Source: Psychroflexus tropicus DSM 15496 (GTDB taxonomy: Bacteria; Bacteroidota; Bacteroidia; Flavobacteriales; Flavobacteriaceae). Taken from it: a stretch of DNA of 64,000 bases. Shown piece after piece: positions 52,501-61,190 of the stretch; positions within the stretch are counted from its first letter, which is position 1; every line of letters starts with the position of its first letter. The notes under the pieces are model-generated. The model was not told the origin of the DNA. It searched no databases and saw only the letters and a list, made by a program, of their open reading frames with translations. The stretch is from positions 868,001 to 932,000 of the forward strand of contig NZ_KB905342.1 of assembly GCF_000378765.1 (NCBI RefSeq). Direction: 5' to 3'. The position numbers and the translations under genes are program-made.

Positions 52501-53012
52501 TAATCCTTCAGCTGCTGTTTGTTGAAGTTCCCCGTAAAACTAATATTCAGAATAGGAATTTCTTCAGACAGATTGAGGTCAAATACATTAGGCTCTACTT
52601 TTGCACCGTTGTCTAGCGTAGGCCAGGTGGTTTCAGATTTTACCTGGTCCACTTTGTCTTTGATCAATTGCTTAGCATCTTGAACTTCTACATCCTCCTC
52701 AAATTCCACAATCACCATAGAGTAATCCTGCATAGTTGAGGAAGTGATTTCCCTCACGCCTTTCACATCCTTAAATTCTTCTTCCAGAGGTTCGGTGATA
52801 AACTTCTCAATATCCTCTACCGAGGTTCCAGGTTCTATGGAACTCACGTATATTTTAGTTTCTACGATTTCAGGAAAGTCTTCTCGAGGCATGTTGTAGT
52901 AAGACATGATCCCACCAATCAAAATGATGGCAATAATGACATAAACCGTCATTTTATTATCGATGGCCCAGGATGAAATTCCGAATTCTTTATATGTGTT
53001 TTTCTTAGCCAT
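49548..53012 (-). CDS. RND efflux transporter, HAE1/AcrB family
   Basis: 1154 aa. Typical RND layout: N-terminal TM1 (VYVIIAIILIGGIMSYYNMP), a periplasmic porter domain (IEPGTSVEDIEKFITEPLEEE), a TM2-6 block with VMGLGMLVDNGIVVVENVY (motif with the proton-relay Asp), a second periplasmic domain (AAGPPAGYPINIELTG) and a TM8-12 block with GIVVNNAIVLVDY and TAITTVLGLIPLAVG. A longer central hydrophobic stretch near 490-600 adds two or three helices compared with AcrB. It exports drugs, metals or lipids out of the cell with the adaptor and TolC genes directly upstream. Substrate unknown. Confidence 0.93.
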   Translation of the reverse strand: MAKKNTYKEFGISSWAIDNKMTVYVIIAIILIGGIMSYYNMPREDFPEIVETKIYVSSIEPGTSVEDIEKFITEPLEEEFKDVKGVREITSSTMQDYSMVIVEFEEDVEVQDAKQLIKDKVDQVKSETTWPTLDNGAKVEPNVFDLNLSEEIPILNISFTGNFNKQQLKDYAEHLQDKIELLPQIKEAQVRGIDDKEVEVAVDIYKMAAMEVSFTDILTAIRNENKTISGGNIISNGIEKNIRVLGEIENPEQLNDIVIKDDGGEIYLRDVAEVNFHTKDPTTFARDYGEQVVMLDVKKRSGKNMIEAIEEIKKIVNAEVESYYPEALNISLSNDQSIKTENQVNDLVNNIIFGVLLVIIVLMFFLGFRNALFVGVAIPMSMLLSLIILSAFGFTLNTMVLFGLVMGLGMLVDNGIVVVENVYSLMDQGMSRTEAAKQGIGEIAWPIIASTATTLAAFFPLGLWPGTIGKFMIYFPITLSVVLGSSLFVALVINAMLTSDFMKVEEKKLKNKQVIRWSLILFIIGGIFLAIGFIADLGAFRGLGNLAILSSILLWVYKLFLIKAIYYFQFILLKKLENFYEKTLKFALYKKKAYLFFFGTIGILILSFVLIGIVQPKVLFFPENQPNQIMAYIEYPEGTSIHKTNALTKEVEQRIFDVISKYEDEDGYNFMVESAISQVGKGSGNPNNNTGQVNEMPHRGKVTLSMREFRLRRGVKSSTVLNEVRDAVQGFPGVSIIVEKDAAGPPAGYPINIELTGDNYELMLEEAKRMSEFINETGIEGIEELKIDINKSKPELDVIVDKAKAGKLGISSAQVGQVIRRSVFGEEASTFKDDEDDYQINVRFNEELRYDENAIFNQPITFRNNRGEIIQTPISSLIKTKPASTFSSIKRKDLKRVITLYSNVLGGYNGNEIVTQLEKELTYFDLEEGIDYKFTGEQEEQEDNLNFLLKALLLAVGGILLILVAQFNSISKPIIILTAVILSLGGVFFGLGIFQMDFIIIMTMMGIISLAGIVVNNAIVLVDYTQILIDRRKEKLDIDDDLMLNRQQYFEEIVAGGKSRLRPVLLTAITTVLGLIPLAVGLNIDFFGLFIDYAPEVYVGGDNVIFWGPLAWTVIFGLIFATFLTLVVVPVMFYLVVRAKLRFKKQPEAATTSK

Positions 53013-53016
53013 TCAA

Positions 53017-54207
53017 CTAGTTGTTTATAAAATTCAAAACCTTGACGTTTTCTCCATTTTTTACGGTTCTTGCGCCTTCGGTCACTACTATATCTTCTTG
53101 CTTTAAGCCGTTCAGGACTTCAACTTCTCCCTGATAGTGCTTTCCAAGTTTTAACTCTCTTAAATCGGCAGAACCTATACTATCGTTTTCCATTTTGAGG
53201 GCAAAAGTGAATGATTCACCATCAGCATCTTCTCTCAAAATGTTTTCGGGAATCACTACCGCAGCCTCAGAGGTATAGTCATTAAGCTGAACTGTAGCGA
53301 TTAGATTTGGTTTTACAAAGGAAATACTGTCCGGTATGGCCACTCTTACTCTGAAGTTTCTGTTGCTTGCAGTAATATTACTGGACACTCTGGTGACTTC
53401 ACTCTTAAACTCTTTATTGATGGAACTGAAATTGACAATCGCTTCTGTTCCAACCTCAATAGAACCTACATAATTTTCTGGCACATTGGCCGTCACATAC
53501 ATTTGATTAAGATTCAACAGTCTAAAGATCGGTGTCTGTCCTGGAGACACTACCTGCCCCTGGTCGGTGATCACTTCATCTATTTTACCGTCAAATGAGG
53601 CGTAAATCACAGATTTCCTGAGCTGACTTTTCATCTGTTGAACAGAATTATTGATTTGTTCGTATGCTGTTTCAGCTTCTAAGTACTGAATTTCTGACCC
53701 GATATTTTGATCCCATAAGCGCTTCTGACGTTCAAAACGGGTTTTAGCCAGCTCTTTTTGAGCTTCCATTTCTGCTAATTGACTGGATAAGCCCCCATCG
53801 TCAATCTTAGCTAATTTCTGACCCTTTCTAACGTTTTCACCTTCTTTCACATAGATGCTTTCAAGATTTCCTGAGAACTCTGGATAGATCAAGATATTTT
53901 CATCGGTAGTCGCTTCCCCTTGCACTTTGATGTAGTGTTTAAAGTTTTTTGGCTGCAATTCCATAGCTTCAACAAGCACATAATCGTAATCTTTTTCAAA
54001 TTCAGCCAATTTGTTATCCAAAGTATTTAGGTCGCTTTTAAGAGCACGCATTTCTTTGTTAAGTGCTTCACGCTTTTGTTTTAATTCTGCCTGAGTACCA
54101 CTCTCTACAAGCTCTTCTACAGATTTTTGTTGTTCTCCACAAGAAATAAGGAGAAATCCAGCTAAAACGGTGATATAGGTTAAGTGTTTCATGGGCTTAC
54201 TTTTCAA
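53017..54207 (-). CDS. RND periplasmic adaptor (membrane fusion) lipoprotein
   Basis: 396 aa with a lipobox (LLISCGEQ), a coiled coil near 30-70, a lipoyl half-motif (YPEFSGNLESIYVKEGENVRKGQKLAKID, about 108-136), a helical hairpin (about 140-190), a second lipoyl half (IYASFDGKIDEVITDQGQVVSPG) and a beta-barrel (VTANVPENYVGSIEVG). This is the AcrA/MexA plan. It lies 4 bp before the pump gene and overlaps the TolC-like gene by 11 bp. Confidence 0.93.
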   Translation of the reverse strand: MKSKPMKHLTYITVLAGFLLISCGEQQKSVEELVESGTQAELKQKREALNKEMRALKSDLNTLDNKLAEFEKDYDYVLVEAMELQPKNFKHYIKVQGEATTDENILIYPEFSGNLESIYVKEGENVRKGQKLAKIDDGGLSSQLAEMEAQKELAKTRFERQKRLWDQNIGSEIQYLEAETAYEQINNSVQQMKSQLRKSVIYASFDGKIDEVITDQGQVVSPGQTPIFRLLNLNQMYVTANVPENYVGSIEVGTEAIVNFSSINKEFKSEVTRVSSNITASNRNFRVRVAIPDSISFVKPNLIATVQLNDYTSEAAVVIPENILREDADGESFTFALKMENDSIGSADLRELKLGKHYQGEVEVLNGLKQEDIVVTEGARTVKNGENVKVLNFINN

Positions 54208-55570
54208 AATTTGTAAATGGTGTGTTGATGATTTTTTCGATTTCTGCTTTAGAATTAATAATATCCAGCATAGATTGTAACAATTCGTTTTGTGCAGAAT
54301 ACAGTTGTTGCTGAGCTTGACGCAGCTCGAAGCTGGTGCCTACGCCTTCTTTAAATTTGATCTGATTTTTATTTTCAATGCGTTCTGCTAACTCGAGATT
54401 CTTTTTGGACAATTCATAATTATCAACAGCAAATTCAAAATCACTTTTAGCATTATTGAGCTGAAGTTTGATCTGGTTGATGGCCTGAGTTTTTTGAGTT
54501 TCGGCTTTCTCCATTTCAATTTTAGCCTTTTGCGTTCTGGCACTTCGCTGGCCGGAGCTAAAAATAGGAACGTTAAGTCTTACGCCGATAGTTGAAAATT
54601 CGAACCAATCCGCTCTGGAGGAAAAGAATTCAAAATCTTCTCCGAAACTGTTCTGACCATAATTTGCAAATGCTGAAAGCGTTGGCAAAGCTTTACTTTT
54701 TTCCAGCTTCATTTCTAATTCACGCTGTTTCACCAGATTATCTGCAATTTTAAAGTCTATGGTATTTTCTACCTGTAATTCCTCCGTCATAAATTCTACT
54801 TCCAAGGCATCACGGTTAGCTAGATTTTCCAGGTCTTCGAGTAAAATCACTTCGGTATGGATAGGTAAACCTAGAACCATATTTAAACTTTCCTTCGAGA
54901 TGTCTCTCATGCGTCTGGCATTATTTAACTGACTTTGCAACTGTTGATAAGTGATTTGTAATTGCTCTACATCTTCTTCTTCAGCCAGACCATTTTCGTA
55001 AATTTTGCGAGTTTCATAGAGGTTTTTTTCAGCGGCTTCAAGATTGTTCTTTATGATACCAATTGAATTCTGAGTGAGTAATACATTCCCGTAGGCACTC
55101 ACCACATCTTTTCTAACCTCGAGTTTAGTCCGTGTTTCTTCATTGTCTGAATATTCCAGAAAGGTTTTAGCGGCTTGTAAAGCCACGATGTAAGAACCGT
55201 CAAATATCAACTGATTTACAGTCGCAGACGCATTCATGGTTTGTCTTGGGGAGAATTGAATTGCAACAAACTCTCCTGGTTCTCCACCAAACAACTCTCC
55301 CCCAGGCACAGGAGTTAGAGGAATAATAGCATTATAATCATAGCTTACCGTTCCATCGAGTTGTGGTAAACCATCAGCAGTGGTTTCCCACTTTTGTTTA
55401 AGAGCTATTGCCACATCCCGCCTGGCGTTGATGGTCGCATAGCTGCTATCGATAGCAAAATCTATAGCTTCTTGTAGTGTAAATTTATATTGCTTTAGCC
55501 GGGGTTTAGACTCTTGAGCAAAGCTGCTAAAAGCACAGAGTAAAATTAGGCCTAAAATTAGTCTTTTCAT
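54197..55570 (-). CDS. TolC-family outer membrane efflux protein
   Basis: 457 aa with a signal peptide (1-18). Two OEP repeats are rich in long helices (about 30-220 and 240-445), with EAIDFAIDSSYATINARRDV near the start and GVGTSFELRQAQQQLYSAQNELLQS near the end. It supplies the outer membrane duct of the tripartite pump. It overlaps the TetR gene by 4 bp and the adaptor by 11 bp, so all four genes are one transcript. Confidence 0.92.
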   Translation of the reverse strand: MKRLILGLILLCAFSSFAQESKPRLKQYKFTLQEAIDFAIDSSYATINARRDVAIALKQKWETTADGLPQLDGTVSYDYNAIIPLTPVPGGELFGGEPGEFVAIQFSPRQTMNASATVNQLIFDGSYIVALQAAKTFLEYSDNEETRTKLEVRKDVVSAYGNVLLTQNSIGIIKNNLEAAEKNLYETRKIYENGLAEEEDVEQLQITYQQLQSQLNNARRMRDISKESLNMVLGLPIHTEVILLEDLENLANRDALEVEFMTEELQVENTIDFKIADNLVKQRELEMKLEKSKALPTLSAFANYGQNSFGEDFEFFSSRADWFEFSTIGVRLNVPIFSSGQRSARTQKAKIEMEKAETQKTQAINQIKLQLNNAKSDFEFAVDNYELSKKNLELAERIENKNQIKFKEGVGTSFELRQAQQQLYSAQNELLQSMLDIINSKAEIEKIINTPFTNFEK

Positions 55571-56172
55571 TCCTGCAATTGTTTTTCTAGTTCTAGTAAG
55601 CGTTTATATCCTTTGGTATCGACAATGCTTCGCAAGTGATACTTTAAAAATTCTTCATAAAGTTCTTTTGGAGAAAGATGGCTGTCTTTAAAAAGTTCTT
55701 CGTCTTTAAGGTTAAGCATGCCTGCAATGTAAATTCTACAGGTAAATACCTTGTGAAGGTCTTTTCTATAATAATTTTCTTTTACGCCGCGTTCAATGTT
55801 TTTACCGATACAATCTTCCATTTTACAAACCTGAGACTCCCGCATTTTGGCGTAGATTTTTGGATAGTATTTTTGGAACTGAAATTGAGGCGAGGTTTTT
55901 TCATTTTTGAGCCGTTTCATCACCACTTTTTTGATTTCGATCATTTCCTCGATTGGGTCTAGTGTTTTCTGTTGAACCAAATCAATTTCTGCGTGAATGC
56001 GATCACGAATAAAATAAGCAACCTGTTCTACCAAATCTGATTTATTTTTAAAATACTCGTATATAGTTTTCTTGGAGACCCCAAGTTCCTGAGCCAAATG
56101 GTCCATAGTGACGCTTTTGAAACCAAATTCCAAAAATAAATCGCCTGCTTTATGTAAAATATCATCTCTCAT
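55567..56172 (-). CDS. TetR-family repressor of the efflux operon
   Basis: 201 aa from the ATG at 56172. A longer frame from 56223 would run through the operator, so I reject it. N-terminal HTH: ILHKAGDLFLEFGFKSVTMDHLAQELGVSKKTIYEYFKNKSDLV, a textbook TetR domain (about 5-50), followed by a helical ligand domain. First gene of the operon tetR-tolC-adaptor-RND, with a perfect dyad just upstream, so it probably represses its own transcript until a pump substrate binds. Confidence 0.9.
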   Translation of the reverse strand: MRDDILHKAGDLFLEFGFKSVTMDHLAQELGVSKKTIYEYFKNKSDLVEQVAYFIRDRIHAEIDLVQQKTLDPIEEMIEIKKVVMKRLKNEKTSPQFQFQKYYPKIYAKMRESQVCKMEDCIGKNIERGVKENYYRKDLHKVFTCRIYIAGMLNLKDEELFKDSHLSPKELYEEFLKYHLRSIVDTKGYKRLLELEKQLQE

Positions 56173-56192
56173 TGAGTCGGCAAAAGTAGATA

Positions 56193-56222
56193 TGGAAACT
56201 ATTAATACAACGAAAGTTTCCA
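56193..56222. promoter_or_regulatory. TetR-type operator upstream of the efflux operon
   Basis: A perfect inverted repeat TGGAAACT-N14-AGTTTCCA, 20 bp upstream of the TetR start codon at 56172. Place and symmetry fit autoregulation by the TetR protein. Confidence 0.7.
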
Positions 56223-56252
56223 AAGTTTTACTTTTATTTAACTTTGAAGATT

Positions 56253-56277
56253 AAAAAAGCCAACTCGTTGAGCTGGC
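56253..56277 (-). terminator. rho-independent terminator of the BlaI/M56/TPR operon
   Basis: On the minus strand GCCAGCTC-AAC-GAGTTGGC (8 bp with one G-T pair) is followed by six T. It lies 50 bp after the TPR gene and separates that operon from the efflux operon promoter. Confidence 0.75.
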
Positions 56278-56327
56278 CTTAGGTCAAATGAGGATAAATT
56301 TGACATTAAAAATAGTTTCAAAATTTA

Positions 56328-57482
56328 TTAGTTTCCAGACTGAAAATGCTGCTCTCGTTTGAGATCCGTTATTCTTCGGTACATCAAATCTTTATATTCA
56401 GCGTATTTGGAGTCTTTAAATCGCTGTTCATACCGATCGTAAAACGATAACTTTTTATCGGTGTCTTTATAGAGTCGATCGGCAGTCAAAGCCAACTCCA
56501 CATAAGCGCGTTCATAGCCAGGGGCTTCATCAATGACCAATTTAAATTCAGTGATGGCTTCCTTCAGCTTGCCCAATTCTTTTAAGGCAATGGCTTTTGT
56601 AAAGCGTTCATTCCCCAAACTGGTATCCTTGTAGGCTATGGCCATGCGAGCATGATATTCTGAGTCTTCAAACTTGTTTTGGTGAGCATAGACCTGTGCT
56701 AATTGCAGATGGTACTTATAACTTTTGGGCTCGATCCTCAGTATCTGTTGATATTTAGTTACCGATTTATCGAGCTGCTTGTTAGCTTTATAAGCAATGG
56801 CCATTTTCTCCAAAACAAACTTTGGAGGGCTGGAAAGCTCTTCGAGGTGTTCAAATTGATCAAGAGCAAGCTTAAATTTTCGTTGGGCATAGTAAATCTG
56901 CCCCAGCAGTCCAATGATTTTTTTATTTTTAGAACTATAGACTAACGCCTTTAAGCTAGTCGTTTCAGCTTTTTCATAACTTTTGATTTTATAATAAAAC
57001 TTGGCCAGCTCGTAGGCTGCCTTTTGATGAGAAGGATCTTGCTCCAATGCTTTTTCAAAGTAAAGTTCTTCGGAAGCATTTTTTTGTTTGGCTTTAGCTA
57101 AGCCCAGTTGAAAAGCGAATTCTGGATTTCCCGGATAGTTGTTGTGGAGCAAGGTCAAAACACTATCGGCCTTCTGAATGTAATTATTGGATTTGAGCAA
57201 TTTGGCGTAAGCAAATTGAGGCAGTGGCGCATCTGTTCGATCTGAAAGTGCTAAGCCATATTTTAGGATCGCCTTTTCTCTGTAGCCTTTAGCTTGAAGT
57301 ATTTTTGCCTCCAAAATTATATGCTTAAAGTCAGTTGCTGGTTTTGCTTCGAAATGCTCTAAAATCTTAGCGTAATTTCCTACGGCATAGAGGCTGTCCA
57401 AATCTTGACTATAATTGACTTGTGCATTCCCGAGGAAGCACACAAGTAAAAAAATAATATTTATCTTATTTTGGCTACTCAT
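56328..57482 (-). CDS. tetratricopeptide-repeat protein
   Basis: 384 aa with a probable N-terminal signal or anchor helix (1-25). TPR units follow through most of the chain (for example PEFAFQLGLAKAKQKNASEELYFEKALEQDPSHQKAAYELAKFYYK pattern, about 118-165). It should be exported and act as a protein-binding scaffold. It overlaps the M56/TonB gene by 8 bp, so it is the third gene of the BlaI-M56 operon. Exact role unknown. Confidence 0.85.
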   Translation of the reverse strand: MSSQNKINIIFLLVCFLGNAQVNYSQDLDSLYAVGNYAKILEHFEAKPATDFKHIILEAKILQAKGYREKAILKYGLALSDRTDAPLPQFAYAKLLKSNNYIQKADSVLTLLHNNYPGNPEFAFQLGLAKAKQKNASEELYFEKALEQDPSHQKAAYELAKFYYKIKSYEKAETTSLKALVYSSKNKKIIGLLGQIYYAQRKFKLALDQFEHLEELSSPPKFVLEKMAIAYKANKQLDKSVTKYQQILRIEPKSYKYHLQLAQVYAHQNKFEDSEYHARMAIAYKDTSLGNERFTKAIALKELGKLKEAITEFKLVIDEAPGYERAYVELALTADRLYKDTDKKLSFYDRYEQRFKDSKYAEYKDLMYRRITDLKREQHFQSGN

Positions 57483-59091
57483 TGATATGAAACGTAATTG
57501 GTAAAGAATAAAGTACCCCTACTTGTTCACCATCTTGTTTCCCTGGTTGCATCTGTGGGAGTTGGCTAATCACACGCTCACCTTCCTCCTTTAGGTCAGG
57601 ATGAGGTGCTCTGGCCTGTACATTTACTACATCTCCATTTTTATCGATTTTGAATTGAACATAAACTCTGTTAGTGCCCTTAAGTCCTAAATCTTTTGCC
57701 AGATTAACATCAAAATTCTCATTGACAAACTGGCTGATTTTCTTGCTCATACACTCCTTACCCTCCTTATTAGAGGCTAATCCTTCACATCCAGGAAACA
57801 AAGGAACTTGTTCAATGACTGCAAAAGGTACATCTCCTGAATCATCATAAGTCACTTTAGTTTCTGTTATTGTAGTGATTTTGTTTTCAATTCGCTTCAG
57901 ATAATCCTCGTAAGTACTATTTCTTATTTTTTCCAATAACTCTTGATTTTTACTCATCAACTGCGGATCATTTTTCGATTTCTCTACTAGCTGTTCAGCC
58001 AAATAGGTCATAATTACATTTTGCCTGTAAAATTCTTTTTCCGAATCAATATCATTATAATTCGTTATTCTGAATTTGTCTGGCATATCTTTTGAAAACA
58101 TACCATATTGAGCTACGGCTTGGTCAAATTCTTCTCGAAACTCAGCCTTGTATTTTTCTATTTCAGCTTTTTCGCTAAGCTCAAGAATATCCTCTTGCGT
58201 ATCTTCTTTGCAAGCTGTATACGTCAGCATCAAGCCGAGCAATGGCAAAATCAGCAGATATTTGAACAAGTGGTGTGGACGGGAGTTTTTCTTTTGTAAC
58301 ATCATAAGTCGTTGTTTTAATTGTGAATGGTTAAAAAATGAATGTGAGAAGTTCAAATTCTCAGTGCCAAAGGCCTGGTTCAGCAAGCTTTGGGCATAAT
58401 CGCGTTTGTTGAGGTTCTTTGCAGCCACCTGGTCGGCCTGGAGTTCGTGTACCAACATCAGTTCTTTTTTGAGCCAATGGTGCGCTGGACTTATCCAAAA
58501 GATTAGTCGAAATAGTTCGACCATCATAAGGTCTAGTCCGTGAAAGGCTTTAGCATGTTCTAGCTCATGGGTCATGATTTTCTTACGCTGCTCTTCCGAG
58601 ATCTGGTCGCCAATAAATACAGATCGCCAAAAGGTAAACGCATTTTCAGAGTTGCTTAATCGGTAACATTTCACCTGGTCGATCATACAATCGAAGCGGG
58701 CGTTTTGGGTCAACTGTTTCAGTTTCCAATAGCCTATGCTGAATTTGATAGCGAAAACACCTATACCTAAAAGATAAATAAGCTTAAGCCAAGTCCCTAA
58801 ACTCCAGGAAAACGTCTGGGGTTCCACGTCGCCTGCTGAAGGGGTTAAGTTCACTTCTTCACCCATGATAAAATAAGACTGAAACTGCCGGGCGACTTGA
58901 CTTGTGCTTTCTTCTGTGCCGAAGCTAAAGGCCAGAATACCAAAGTCGAGTAGGGGAATCACAAACGATAGTAGGGCAGTAGCCACTAAATACAACCGGT
59001 TGTGGTTATAAAAGGTCTCTTTTTTAAAAAGCAGGTAAAGCCCCAAAAAGCAGGATTGAAATAAAATTACATCAAAGAGATACCACCACAT
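57475..59091 (-). CDS. M56 (BlaR1-like) membrane peptidase with TonB C-terminal domain
   Basis: 538 aa. Several N-terminal transmembrane helices (about 3-20, 36-55, 100-120) are followed by the M56 zinc peptidase site THELEHAKAFHG (HExxH near 178) with downstream VHELQADQVAAK (about 217-228). A further TM helix near 275-295 precedes a linker and a TonB-like C-terminal domain (about 455-538: NRVYVQFKIDKNGDVVNVQ, GVLYSLPITFHI). BlaR1/MecR1-like proteins sense envelope stress and cause cleavage of the partner repressor. The TonB end is a Bacteroidota variant. It overlaps the BlaI gene by one base. Confidence 0.88.
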   Translation of the reverse strand: MWWYLFDVILFQSCFLGLYLLFKKETFYNHNRLYLVATALLSFVIPLLDFGILAFSFGTEESTSQVARQFQSYFIMGEEVNLTPSAGDVEPQTFSWSLGTWLKLIYLLGIGVFAIKFSIGYWKLKQLTQNARFDCMIDQVKCYRLSNSENAFTFWRSVFIGDQISEEQRKKIMTHELEHAKAFHGLDLMMVELFRLIFWISPAHHWLKKELMLVHELQADQVAAKNLNKRDYAQSLLNQAFGTENLNFSHSFFNHSQLKQRLMMLQKKNSRPHHLFKYLLILPLLGLMLTYTACKEDTQEDILELSEKAEIEKYKAEFREEFDQAVAQYGMFSKDMPDKFRITNYNDIDSEKEFYRQNVIMTYLAEQLVEKSKNDPQLMSKNQELLEKIRNSTYEDYLKRIENKITTITETKVTYDDSGDVPFAVIEQVPLFPGCEGLASNKEGKECMSKKISQFVNENFDVNLAKDLGLKGTNRVYVQFKIDKNGDVVNVQARAPHPDLKEEGERVISQLPQMQPGKQDGEQVGVLYSLPITFHINE

Positions 59092-59453
59092 TACTTGTTG
59101 GTTTTATCGAGTTCGTTGAGGATGCTTTCCAAATCTTTGGTGCTCATGTTTTTTTCCTTGACAAAAAAGGAAACCATATTTTTAAAAGAGCCTTCAAAAT
59201 AAGAATTGACCATTTTTCTCATGGTGGCCTTTTGGTAAGTTTCTTTGTCGATCAGGGCAAAGTATTTATAGCCCCGTCCTGCTTTTTCGTGACCTACAAA
59301 GCCTTTATCTTCCAGTATCCTAACGATAGTAGAAGTGGTGTTGTAGGCGGGTTTAGGCTCGGTCATGTCCTCGATAAGTTCGGCTACTTTAGCTTTCCCT
59401 TTCTTCCATAAGAGTTGCATGACTTCTTCTTCGGCTTTGGTAAGTTGTCGCAT
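59091..59453 (-). CDS. BlaI/MecI-family repressor
   Basis: 120 aa winged-helix protein: LTKAEEEVMQLLWKKGKAKVAELIEDM, then YNTTSTIVRILEDKGFVGHEKAGRGYKYFALI, the BlaI signature, and a C-terminal dimerisation helix. It is the first gene of the operon with the M56 peptidase and TPR protein. Two dyads lie just upstream. Loss of repression probably follows activation of the M56 sensor. Confidence 0.92.
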   Translation of the reverse strand: MRQLTKAEEEVMQLLWKKGKAKVAELIEDMTEPKPAYNTTSTIVRILEDKGFVGHEKAGRGYKYFALIDKETYQKATMRKMVNSYFEGSFKNMVSFFVKEKNMSTKDLESILNELDKTNK

Positions 59454-59479
59454 ATGTTTCGTGTTTATGTGAACGAATA

Positions 59480-59514
59480 TAAACTAAATTAATAGTTTAA
59501 CTAATAAAATAGTT
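59480..59514. promoter_or_regulatory. two tandem BlaI-type operators
   Basis: TAAACTA-N6-TAGTTTA (59480-59499) and AACTA-N6-TAGTT (59499-59514) share the half-site AACTA/TAGTT and the same 6-bp spacer. Their centres are 17 bp apart. They lie 27 bp or more upstream of the BlaI start codon, so autoregulation is likely. Confidence 0.65.
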
Positions 59515-59950
59515 GTTAAAGTTTTTTTTGATGCTAATAATTCAATAACAAAATGTTGATCACTTAGAGTACGAGTTTTTAAAATTTGAAGAGATTCATC
59601 AGTGGTTTATCGATTCTATTAGAATGATAAATGCAAAAGATTCTTCACTTCGTTCAGAATGACAATGTCGAAGAATGGAGAAATCTTTTCGTTTGGGTTC
59701 TCGACTCCGCCTACCTTTGCCGACAGGCAGGCTCGAACTTGAAATAGAATTTTTAGTGTTGAATTGGTTCTCGACCTGCTTGCCAGCGGCACGACAGGCA
59801 GGTACGATTCCGATATTCATCGGAATCACTCGAACTGACATTGTGATCTTTAGTTTAAATCTTAATAAATAAGGCTTTATGTTTATGTTCGAGCGGAGTC
59901 GAGAACTAGATATAAGTGCAGAAATTATTAGGTTTGTTGAAAAAGAAACT
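59515..59950. repeat. intergenic region with REP-like flavobacterial repeats
   Basis: About 430 bp without a gene. It contains the familiar dispersed words of this group: GATTCTTCACTTCGTTCAGA, two copies of GGTTCTCGAC (about 59696 and 59767), and CTGCCTGTCG-type inverted words (GCCGACAGGCAGG, CGACAGGCAGG). Frames through these repeats are accidental. The promoter of the PhzF-like gene must lie in the last part but is not clear. Confidence 0.6.
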
Positions 59951-60742
59951 ATGGCTACTATATATCAGGTCGATGCGTTTACCGATCAACTTTTTAAGGG
60001 TAATCCAGCAGGAGTAATGCTCTTGGAAAAACAATTTCCTTCAGAATCTTTAATGCTGAATCTCGTGAGAGAAATGAATGTGTCTGAAGTGGCGTTTGTT
60101 TTGAAAGATGCTAATCAGTACAAGATTAGGTATTTCACCCCTGGTGGAGAAGTCCCACTCTGTGGTCATGCGACCTTATCTGCGGCTCATATTTTATATG
60201 AGTTAGGGATAGTTGCTGAAGATGTGCCGATCGTTTTTCAGGCTCCAAAGGATAGATTGGAAATCCGTTACACTTCAGTAGGCTATCAAATGAAGTTTCC
60301 TCAATATCAATTGGACCCCATTTCGACCGCTGAATTTTCAAAAGCTTTAAACATAGGTGTTAAAGCAGCATTTGAAGTGACCAACGACTGGACAATGTTG
60401 GTGCTGGAGTCTGAAGACGACCTTGCTCATTTTCAGCCAGACGCTATGACATTGAAAGCATCTGGTCTTGGACAAAGTATTTTTACAGCGGTGTCTAAGT
60501 CAGATAAAAGAGATATTGTTTGTCGGTGTTTTGTGCCTAATCTTGGTATTTTAGAAGACCCTGTAACAGGTTCCGCTCATTGTGCACTTGGGGTCTATTG
60601 GTCGAAGGAATTAAATAAATCGGTGTTAAGTTCGGAGCAGATTTCAGAGCGAAAAGGTCAGCTTAAGTTAGAGCTGAAAAATGAGAGCGTCAATATTTTA
60701 GGAAAAGCCAAAACGGTATTTAAGGCTGAATTTTATTTGTAA
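59951..60742 (+). CDS. PhzF-family isomerase/epimerase-like protein
   Basis: 263 aa from the ATG at 59951 (MATIYQVDAFTDQLFKGNPAGV). An upstream in-frame ATG would add 24 residues lacking in the family. The fold has two similar halves. Motifs are FTDQLFKGNPAGVMLL, NVSEVAFV with the catalytic Glu (near 46), FTPGGEVPLCGHATLSAAH (about 68-86) and EDPVTGSAHCALG (about 203-215). PhzF proteins isomerise small acids or amino acids; the substrate here cannot be told. It stands alone, convergent with the polyprenyl synthetase pair. Confidence 0.88.
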   Translation: MATIYQVDAFTDQLFKGNPAGVMLLEKQFPSESLMLNLVREMNVSEVAFVLKDANQYKIRYFTPGGEVPLCGHATLSAAHILYELGIVAEDVPIVFQAPKDRLEIRYTSVGYQMKFPQYQLDPISTAEFSKALNIGVKAAFEVTNDWTMLVLESEDDLAHFQPDAMTLKASGLGQSIFTAVSKSDKRDIVCRCFVPNLGILEDPVTGSAHCALGVYWSKELNKSVLSSEQISERKGQLKLELKNESVNILGKAKTVFKAEFYL

Positions 60743-60839
60743 ATCTTAGGATGTTGTTCTCTAGTTGTTTGTTTTGTGACTTTTACTCACTACGGAGGCA
60801 CTGAGAACACAAAGTTTAGTTTATAGGTCTGAAGATGAC

Positions 60840-61190
60840 TCAACTGTAAACCGACCGCCAATACACTTTTTGGTAGCTTCTCTCGACTACGCGTTTGATT
60901 AAATGTTCCAAAAAATCATCTTCTACCATAAGCTGCTGGATTTCTTTTTCATGAATATCAATCCTATACAAGAGGTGGATAAAATTCGCTGTTTTTTGAT
61001 GCATCAACTCCTCAAAAATGGGATGCAAGCCTTCCCAGAGTTCATCTGGAGTGATGTTGGTATGCAACTCGATTTCTGTCAAGCCTACAAGAGCCAGGTC
61101 TTTATTGAGTTGGAGTATCAGCTGTTTCCAGACTTCTCGATGACGTTCTGTATTCTTAATAACCTCGTTAAGCTGAGTTGGAACAGTCAT
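60840..61190 (-). CDS. conserved hypothetical protein downstream of polyprenyl synthetase
   Basis: 116 aa, helical and acidic, no signal peptide. LLYRIDIHEKEIQQLM and HLIKRVVERSYQKVYWRSVYS recur, from memory, in small Flavobacteriaceae proteins encoded after the isoprenyl diphosphate synthase. Its ATG directly follows the synthase stop codon with no gap. Function unknown. Confidence 0.7.
   Translation of the reverse strand: MTVPTQLNEVIKNTERHREVWKQLILQLNKDLALVGLTEIELHTNITPDELWEGLHPIFEELMHQKTANFIHLLYRIDIHEKEIQQLMVEDDFLEHLIKRVVERSYQKVYWRSVYS

Noticed and set aside
59599-59841. 80-aa minus-strand frame with CHSERSEES
   Set aside because: This peptide is the usual translation of dispersed REP-like repeats in Bacteroidota, not a gene.
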